Made by a program: the position numbers and the translations under genes
In this document: positions 1-3,731 of the stretch, piece after piece
How the letters are laid out: the number at the start of each line of letters is the position of its first letter
Numbering within the stretch: the stretch's first letter is position 1
Notes under the pieces: generated by a model
Databases searched by the model: none
Told to the model about the DNA's origin: nothing
What the model saw: the letters and a program-made list of their open reading frames with translations, nothing else
Assembly (NCBI GenBank): GCA_024654605.1
Contig: JANLHH010000097.1
Coordinates: forward strand, 1 to 5,872
From: Patescibacteria group bacterium
GTDB lineage: Bacteria > Patescibacteriota > Minisyncoccia > Phycocordibacterales > JANLHH01
Length of the DNA: 5,872 nt
Direction of reading: 5' to 3'

Positions 1-102
1 CAACTAACGTGGGTGTTAATTAAGGACGCCTTGGTTGCACGTTTCGGCGTGCGTACTGAAGCTATCCCGATAATAACTCCTCACTTTTGGTACCCATATT
101 GA
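1..102 (+). CDS. possible C-terminal end of an unidentified protein (5' end outside window)
   Basis: Frame 1 is open from the first base to a TGA at 100-102 and gives 33 residues ending in ITPHFWYPY. The other two plus frames hit stops within the first 25 bases. The peptide has an ordinary amino-acid mix (for example VLIKDALVARFG), and its stop lies about 40 bases before a strong rightward intrinsic terminator, the spacing expected for the end of a real gene. I do not recognise the family. The fragment is too short to exclude a chance open frame. It would be convergent with the ATPase gene to its right. Confidence 0.42.
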   Translation, partial: QLTWVLIKDALVARFGVRTEAIPIITPHFWYPY

Positions 103-140
103 AAGGATTGCTTAGAGGATTATGGGTTGAATGGGTCAAC

Positions 141-179
141 AACACCTGTTCCAAACAATTTGGTCACGGGTGTTTTTTT
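141..179 (+). terminator. intrinsic (Rho-independent) terminator of the upstream gene
   Basis: The arms at 141-148 (AACACCTG) and 167-174 (CGGGTGTT) pair along their length with one G-T wobble. Inside them CCAAA (151-155) can pair with TTTGG (159-163). The 3' arm runs directly into seven T residues (173-179). This is a textbook terminator for rightward transcription. On the minus strand the hairpin is not followed by T residues, so it does not look bidirectional and probably does not terminate the ATPase gene. Confidence 0.85.
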
Positions 180-200
180 GTGAAAGAACAATAATCCCGA

Positions 201-1889
201 TCATACCGCCTCCATATCCACCACTCTTCGCAACTCATCAAGTGAGGTGATTCCGGAGAGTACTTTTATTATACCATCTTCCCGCATATCAAGAATATTT
301 TGAGGAATGGCGGCTTTTTTTATCTCTCTCGCGGAGGGGTTTGAGGTAACGATCACATCTTCAACCGCTCTATCGGTAAGAATCGCTTCAAAAATACCGA
401 TACGCCCCTTGTACCCAAGCCCATTGCAGGCAGGACAGGTGTTTTCTGTAGTTTTTGCCCGCCAGACTTTTGAAGCATCAAGGGCAATATCCCGCTTTTG
501 TTTGATTGTCTCTATGGTGTGTTCAATAAGCGCACGCTCCGCTTCACTAGGACGGTCTTCTTTCTTGCACGTTTGGCATAACTTTCTCACCAAGCGTTGA
601 GCGAGAGAAATATTGAGTGCAGAGCTGATAATCTTCGGGTTGATACCAAGATCAATAAGGCGAGGAATCACACCGGCCGCATCGTTGGTGTGGAGCGTTG
701 AGAATACCAAGTGTCCGGTGAGCGCAGAGTTTACGGCAACCTCCGCGGTTTCTCCATCGCGGATTTCTCCGACCATGATAATGTCCGGGTCTTGTCGCAG
801 TGCGCTCCGAAGTCCATTTAAAAACGTGTAATCTTTCGCTTTGTTCACTTGGGTTTGACTGATACCGGAGAGATGGTATTCAATAGGATCTTCAATGGTA
901 ATGATCTTTATTTCCGGCGTATACACCTTTCTCATAAAAGCATAAAGAGTGGTCGTTTTTCCGGAACCGGTCGGTCCCGTAGTGAGTATCATTCCGTTTG
1001 GTTTTTGAATTTCCTTTTCAATGATATTAAAAAGCATCGGCTCGATTCCCATACTATCAAAGGAAACATTGATATTTTCGGGATTGAGGATTCGTAGCAC
1101 AATGGATTCCCCATATTCCCCGGGAAGCATTGAAGTTCTGATCTCAATTTCTCCTGTTTCCAATTTAATACTAAACCGGCCGTCCTGCGCCGCTTCTTTT
1201 ATGTTTAGCTTGAGTCCGGAAAGTAATTTGATGCGGGAAAGCAAAAAATGGAATGTTTCATTTTTAAACACAGTGAAGTCTTGGAGAACGCCATCCAGCC
1301 GAAATCGCAAACGCACTTGTTTTTCTTCAGGTTCAAAATGTACATCAGAAGCGTGTATGGCAATCGCTCCCCCGAGAATGATTTCAAGGATTTTTGATAT
1401 TTTATATCGGTTTGTTTCATTGGCAATTCCCGTCAATAATTGTTTTAATTCCGCGATGTCTTTGATTTGGTTTATGGAATCCCTTACCGCTGTTGCTGAA
1501 ATATCAAAAACCCCTCCTTGTGTTTCTGCCGCAAGAGATACTTCTTTATACATATCCCACGCTTTCCCGAGAGTTTTTTTTGAACCCATATAAAGGGTAA
1601 CTTCATAACCGGCTCGTTTGAGGTCATCAAGGACGACATTTATTTTATCGTTCTTGGGAGAAATAACCACCAGACTTAATTTTTTGCCGTTGATGTGAAA
1701 TACCGCAGCTCCCGCTTCTCGCGCAACGGCTTCAGGAATAAGTTTTAATGCATCGGTGTTGACTGAAATGGCAGTGAGATCAAGATAGGGAATCTCGTAT
1801 TTGAGAGCGAGTATCCTGACCAGGTCTTCCTCCTCTCGTTTATAGAGCTCATCAAGACGAGACTGCTGCTTTTGGTCGTCAAATTGCAT
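201..1889 (-). CDS. pilB: type IV pilus / type II secretion assembly ATPase (PilB/GspE/PulE family)
   Basis: This is a 562-residue hexameric secretion-type ATPase of the cytoplasmic face of the inner membrane, which in this family powers polymerisation of pilins or pseudopilins. Residues 1-120 form a T2SSE N-terminal (MshEN-like) domain. The core has ASDVHFEPE (180-188), Walker A GPTGSGKT (305-312), the Asp box TIEDPIE (331-337), Walker B DPDIIMVGEIRD (367-378) and the His box from G392-H393 to H400. The C-terminal zinc site has two CxxC pairs (C438/C441 and C485/C488), which favours the PilB/GspE assembly subgroup over PilT, which lacks it. Length is normal for the family. The ATG at 1889 is preceded by AAAGGA with a 5-base gap. 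No other pilus gene (pilT, pilC, prepilin) is in the window, so pilB versus gspE cannot be decided. It is divergent from the lipoprotein gene. Confidence 0.93.
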   Translation of the reverse strand: MQFDDQKQQSRLDELYKREEEDLVRILALKYEIPYLDLTAISVNTDALKLIPEAVAREAGAAVFHINGKKLSLVVISPKNDKINVVLDDLKRAGYEVTLYMGSKKTLGKAWDMYKEVSLAAETQGGVFDISATAVRDSINQIKDIAELKQLLTGIANETNRYKISKILEIILGGAIAIHASDVHFEPEEKQVRLRFRLDGVLQDFTVFKNETFHFLLSRIKLLSGLKLNIKEAAQDGRFSIKLETGEIEIRTSMLPGEYGESIVLRILNPENINVSFDSMGIEPMLFNIIEKEIQKPNGMILTTGPTGSGKTTTLYAFMRKVYTPEIKIITIEDPIEYHLSGISQTQVNKAKDYTFLNGLRSALRQDPDIIMVGEIRDGETAEVAVNSALTGHLVFSTLHTNDAAGVIPRLIDLGINPKIISSALNISLAQRLVRKLCQTCKKEDRPSEAERALIEHTIETIKQKRDIALDASKVWRAKTTENTCPACNGLGYKGRIGIFEAILTDRAVEDVIVTSNPSAREIKKAAIPQNILDMREDGIIKVLSGITSLDELRRVVDMEAV

Positions 1890-1894
1890 ATATT

Positions 1895-1900
1895 TCCTTT
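1895..1900 (-). promoter_or_regulatory. ribosome binding site of the PilB-like gene
   Basis: On the minus strand AAAGGA sits 5 bases before the ATG at 1889-1887. It supports that start; the next residues (QFDDQKQQ) read straight into the helical N-terminus with no signal peptide, as expected for a cytoplasmic ATPase. Confidence 0.7.
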
Positions 1901-1933
1901 TATTCTAACGCCTTTACGACATGCGAACAATAC

Positions 1934-1961
1934 TTGACAAATCCAAAACAAGTAGTATAAT
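1934..1961 (+). promoter_or_regulatory. sigma70-type promoter for the lipoprotein gene
   Basis: A perfect TTGACA (1934-1939) and a perfect TATAAT (1956-1961) are separated by 16 bases. Transcription should begin near 1968, giving a leader of about 50 bases before the ATG at 2021. This is the strongest promoter signal in the window, and it lies in the divergent gap between the ATPase and lipoprotein genes. Confidence 0.8.
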
Positions 1962-2007
1962 GGTAACAGATTAAAAAACACGCTGATTTTTCCACATTCT
2001 TTGAAAC

Positions 2008-2013
2008 GGAGGT
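2008..2013 (+). promoter_or_regulatory. Shine-Dalgarno site that decides the lipoprotein start
   Basis: GGAGGT at 2008-2013 lies 7 bases before the ATG at 2021. The in-frame GTG at 2012 overlaps this site itself, so it cannot use it; the start is therefore placed at 2021 rather than 2012. Confidence 0.8.
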
Positions 2014-2020
2014 GAAAACC

Positions 2021-2716
2021 ATGAATAGTTTCTTCCAGAAGGGTGTATTGTGGGTAGTAGCACTCGCTCTCGGCCTTCTTGGTGGGTGCGCATCGGCACC
2101 ACAAGAACGCCTTGATCTGCACATGAAGGCCATGCAGCAGACAATCGAGGCAAATGATGTTGAATTGTCTCGTGCGTGTCGGCAAGAGCGCGAAAGCGCG
2201 ATTGCTTCCGCAAAATACGAAGCTATTTCCCAAGATGATACTGCGGAATCCTGGCAGCAATACTACCGGGCACCCGTTTGTGTCTTGAAGGAGAAGCAGA
2301 AGAAAGAGGCAAGTCGGCATCAGATCCCGGAAGAGTTCGGCTTTACCATGGAAGATCTCGCAAAGCTGGATTACGATAAGCTGTGCGAATCGAGCCCCCT
2401 CAAAAGAATGGGGACTGGTAAGGGTATGGTGTGGCTTGCCGAACAAGGGGTTTCTCCCGAGTATTACAACGCCATCACGGCGGAGTGTCATTACCGCGAT
2501 AATAGAGCGGCAGAGAAAAGATGGTTCGTTCGGAGTTTCTTTCCCACGGTACACATCGTTGGTACGGGGTTTGTGCCGGCGTATGGATACGGTTATCGCC
2601 CGTACGGTTATCGTTACCGCGGACATCATCGTCGTGGGTACTACGGAGATTCGCGGTGTACAACCGTTACTCCTGGAGGTCATGTAGCCGATCCCGGACT
2701 TCCTCTCTGTCAATAA
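2021..2716 (+). CDS. putative lipoprotein of unknown family with Tyr/Arg/Gly-rich C-terminal tail
   Basis: The product is 231 residues. The N-terminus is a lipoprotein signal: K7, a hydrophobic stretch from about residue 8 to 20, then the lipobox LGGC with Cys23 as the predicted lipidated residue and Ala-Ser after it. Lipidation would anchor the protein on the outer face of the membrane. The middle (about 28-120) is charged and helix-prone, with many Gln, Glu and Lys. Six further cysteines (53, 87, 122, 156, 213, 230) could form disulfides outside the cell. Residues 188-208 are dominated by Tyr, Gly, Arg and His (motifs YGYGYRPYGYRYR and GHHRRGYYGD), a low-complexity tail. I recognise no family and assign no function. 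It has its own strong promoter and is followed by a hairpin, so it is probably monocistronic. Coding status is supported by the start signals and the lipobox. Confidence 0.82.
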   Translation: MNSFFQKGVLWVVALALGLLGGCASAPQERLDLHMKAMQQTIEANDVELSRACRQERESAIASAKYEAISQDDTAESWQQYYRAPVCVLKEKQKKEASRHQIPEEFGFTMEDLAKLDYDKLCESSPLKRMGTGKGMVWLAEQGVSPEYYNAITAECHYRDNRAAEKRWFVRSFFPTVHIVGTGFVPAYGYGYRPYGYRYRGHHRRGYYGDSRCTTVTPGGHVADPGLPLCQ

Positions 2717-2743
2717 GGTAGAGTTCTTTGTATTTTTTGTCAT

Positions 2744-2790
2744 TTGTCATACCGGCGACGAAATTACGTTACCGGTATGACAATACTTTT
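2744..2790 (+). terminator. long hairpin, probable terminator of the lipoprotein gene
   Basis: A perfect 12-bp inverted repeat (TTGTCATACCGG at 2744-2755 with CCGGTATGACAA at 2772-2783) continues inward past one mismatch through GACG/CGTT (2757-2760 with 2767-2770, one G-T wobble) to a 6-base loop. It starts 28 bases after the stop codon. The following tract is only weakly T-rich (TACTTTT), so termination is likely but less certain than for the other two hairpins. The octamer TTTGTCAT is directly repeated at 2736-2743 and 2743-2750 on the left arm. Confidence 0.6.
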
Positions 2791-2831
2791 AAGGTTTGAA
2801 TGGTTTTAAATACCATTCTGGGTTTAAAAGT
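2785..2831. repeat. nested imperfect inverted repeat between terminator and next promoter
   Basis: Outer arms ACTTTTAA (2785-2792) and TTAAAAGT (2824-2831) are perfect complements. Inside them GAATGGT (2798-2804) and ACCATTC (2812-2818) are also perfect complements around a 7-base loop, with a symmetric 5x5 internal region that allows a few G-T wobbles. It lies immediately upstream of the probable promoter of the next gene. It could be a regulatory site, a second transcript 3' structure or a remnant of a small repeat; the sequence does not decide. Confidence 0.45.
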
Positions 2832-2866
2832 GTATGTCTTGACAAACATACGCATAGATGTAGTTT
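2832..2866 (+). promoter_or_regulatory. probable promoter of the Gly-rich secreted protein, with a dyad over the -35
   Basis: A perfect -35 TTGACA (2839-2844) is followed after 16 bases by a poor -10 candidate TAGTTT (2861-2866). The -35 sits in the 8-base centre of a dyad, GTATGT (2832-2837) and ACATAC (2846-2851), which could be an operator. The weak -10 would fit a promoter that needs an activator, but that is inference. Confidence 0.4.
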
Positions 2867-2892
2867 TGAGTTAGTTCACAGATATTCCAGAC

Positions 2893-2899
2893 AAGGAGG
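2893..2899 (+). promoter_or_regulatory. strong Shine-Dalgarno site of the Gly-rich secreted protein
   Basis: AAGGAGG at 2893-2899 is a full-length consensus site with a 6-base gap to the ATG at 2906. It fixes the start and suggests efficient translation. Confidence 0.85.
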
Positions 2900-2905
2900 A
2901 AGACG

Positions 2906-3589
2906 ATGAAGAAACTACTGTTGTTCTTTGTATTGTTCATATCTTTGGGTGCGCCTTTGGTCACGTCGGCGGCGCCTCAAGTGTCCTACTGCAATATCGG
3001 CGCTGATCCGGTGGATGCTCATCGCAAACAGTACCTCGAAAAAGGTGAGTATGTGGCGACGCTCGAAAGTGACGCGTTCGTTACCATGCGGGCGGCTTCA
3101 GGAAAAGAGGTAAGCTGTATTGTGCGGAAAGGAGAGGAAGTGGTCTTTAACACAAATGGCTCTCTTCCCTGGATCAAAAAGTGCGGCAACACCATTCTGA
3201 GCGGACTCTGGTCTCCTGAAAAGGTCGGACTCTCTGACACGGACAAGTATTTACTTGGTCGCAATGCGAGACCAGCTTATGTTGCAGTGGTGTCCGAGTG
3301 CGGCGTCGGGACGGTCTGTTTTGCCAGAGCAGAGCAGTTTAGGTTTGGTGTGAACATTGGTGCCGGTTTGTACGGCATGTCGTACCGCGGCCTGAAAGCA
3401 AACAACTACAACCTCAACAACAGCCAAAACCAAAACCAAATTGCTGAAGGCGGTGATGGCGGCGCGGGAGGTGATGGTGGTGACGGCGGCGCGGGTGGTG
3501 ACGGCGGTCCTGTGAATCCACCAAACGGTCCTCCGGGTGACGGTGGTCCAGTGGATCCACCAAACGGTCCGGTAAATCCAGGCAATTAA
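2906..3589 (+). CDS. secreted protein of unknown family with Gly-Gly-X and Pro/Asn/Gly low-complexity tail
   Basis: The product is 227 residues. Residues 1-22 form a classical signal peptide (MKKLLLFF core, small residues VTSA before the likely cut at 22 or 23), with no lipobox. The folded part (about 24-165) has five cysteines (29, 71, 93, 132, 138); the segment around WIKKCGN (89-95) looks structured. After that the composition changes sharply: an Asn/Gln stretch (about 166-179), seven consecutive Gly-Gly-X triplets with X mostly Asp or Ala (182-202), then a duplicated unit (GGPVNPPNGPPGD and GGPVDPPNGPVNP). Such a tail is probably extended and flexible, and might act as a spacer or adhesive end. 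There is no membrane anchor or LPXTG-type sorting signal at the C-terminus. I cannot assign a family. Strong Shine-Dalgarno and downstream terminator support a real, single-gene transcription unit. Confidence 0.83.
   Translation: MKKLLLFFVLFISLGAPLVTSAAPQVSYCNIGADPVDAHRKQYLEKGEYVATLESDAFVTMRAASGKEVSCIVRKGEEVVFNTNGSLPWIKKCGNTILSGLWSPEKVGLSDTDKYLLGRNARPAYVAVVSECGVGTVCFARAEQFRFGVNIGAGLYGMSYRGLKANNYNLNNSQNQNQIAEGGDGGAGGDGGDGGAGGDGGPVNPPNGPPGDGGPVDPPNGPVNPGN
3449..3511 (+). repeat. seven Gly-Gly-X triplet codon units inside the secreted protein
   Basis: Codons 182-202 read as seven successive Gly-Gly-X triplets (X = Asp, Ala, Asp, Asp, Ala, Asp, Pro), encoded by GGN-GGN-GMN units. It is a simple 9-bp imperfect tandem repeat that could expand or contract by slippage. 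The periodicity is GGX rather than the usual Gly-X-Y collagen pattern with Pro, so a collagen-like triple helix is not supported. Confidence 0.8.
3503..3580 (+). repeat. 39-bp tandem duplication encoding a Pro/Asn/Gly unit
   Basis: Two adjacent 39-bp units (3503-3541 and 3542-3580) encode GGPVNPPNGPPGD and GGPVDPPNGPVNP. The block ATCCACCAAACGGTCC is identical in both. The first unit overlaps the last Gly-Gly-X triplet of the preceding repeat. Confidence 0.75.
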
Positions 3590-3597
3590 TTTTTTGT

Positions 3598-3642
3598 TCC
3601 GAACACACAACAGAATATCGTTTTGTGTTCGGACTCATTTTT
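3598..3642 (+). terminator. strong intrinsic terminator of the Gly-rich secreted protein gene
   Basis: A perfect 10-bp stem (TCCGAACACA at 3598-3607 with TGTGTTCGGA at 3624-3633) extends inward after one mismatch by AAC/GTT (3609-3611 with 3620-3622) to an 8-base loop. A run of five T residues follows at 3638-3642. It begins 8 bases after the stop codon. Confidence 0.82.
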
Positions 3643-3687
3643 GAGCATTTAAATAATTAAATGTTGAACAATGGGCCTTGAATAAAT

Positions 3688-3711
3688 AAAGGAACATTGA
3701 TGTGTTGTTAA
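3688..3711 (+). promoter_or_regulatory. Shine-Dalgarno-like site plus three-codon upstream ORF before the surface-protein gene
   Basis: AAAGGAA (3688-3694) is spaced 6 bases (from AAGGA) ahead of an ATG at 3700 that opens only ATG-TGT-TGT-TAA (Met-Cys-Cys-stop, 3700-3711). The main ATG at 3732 lies 20 bases downstream and has no recognisable Shine-Dalgarno site of its own. The same AAGGA is 8 bases before an in-frame GTG at 3702 that would add ten residues (MLLIDNNLVS) to the main protein. The site therefore serves either a mini leader ORF or a longer main protein. Chance is a real possibility. Confidence 0.4.
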
Positions 3712-3731
3712 TAGATAATAATTTAGTAAGT

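Noticed and set aside
37..52. Small hairpin GCACG/CGTGC as part of an RNA gene at the left edge
   Set aside because: It is only five base pairs, lies in an open frame, and no tRNA or other known RNA landmark surrounds it.
1021..1593. 190-codon open frame on the plus strand inside the ATPase gene
   Set aside because: It is antisense to conserved ATPase motifs, has no ribosome binding site, and has Ser/Arg/Ile-heavy composition typical of a reversed coding strand.
1954..1959. TATACT on the minus strand as a -10 for the ATPase gene
   Set aside because: It overlaps the plus-strand TATAAT, and no acceptable -35 was found 16-18 bases upstream on the minus strand. The promoter of the ATPase gene remains unidentified.
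2012..2020. GTG at 2012 as the lipoprotein start
   Set aside because: It lies within the GGAGGT ribosome binding site that is correctly spaced for the ATG at 2021.
1745..2743. 332-codon open frame on the minus strand covering the lipoprotein gene and the start of the ATPase gene
   Set aside because: It is antisense to two genes that have their own start signals and recognisable motifs (lipobox; PilB domains), and its translation shows no coherent domain or signal. It is a shadow frame.
3449..3580. Collagen-like domain in the Gly-rich protein
   Set aside because: The pattern is Gly-Gly-X with Asp/Ala and then irregular Pro/Asn; a sustained Gly-X-Y repeat with Pro at X or Y is absent.
3251..3638. 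Two minus-strand open frames opposite the Gly-rich tail, one with a His/Arg-rich translation
   Set aside because: The striking composition is the complement of GGT/GGC/GAC and CCA/CCG repeats of the real gene. No independent coding evidence exists.
3664..3719. Promoter for the surface-protein gene (TTGAAC at 3664, TTGAAT at 3678 or GATAAT at 3714)
   Set aside because: No pair of hexamers has proper spacing and quality. The region is AT-rich, so single matches are expected by chance.
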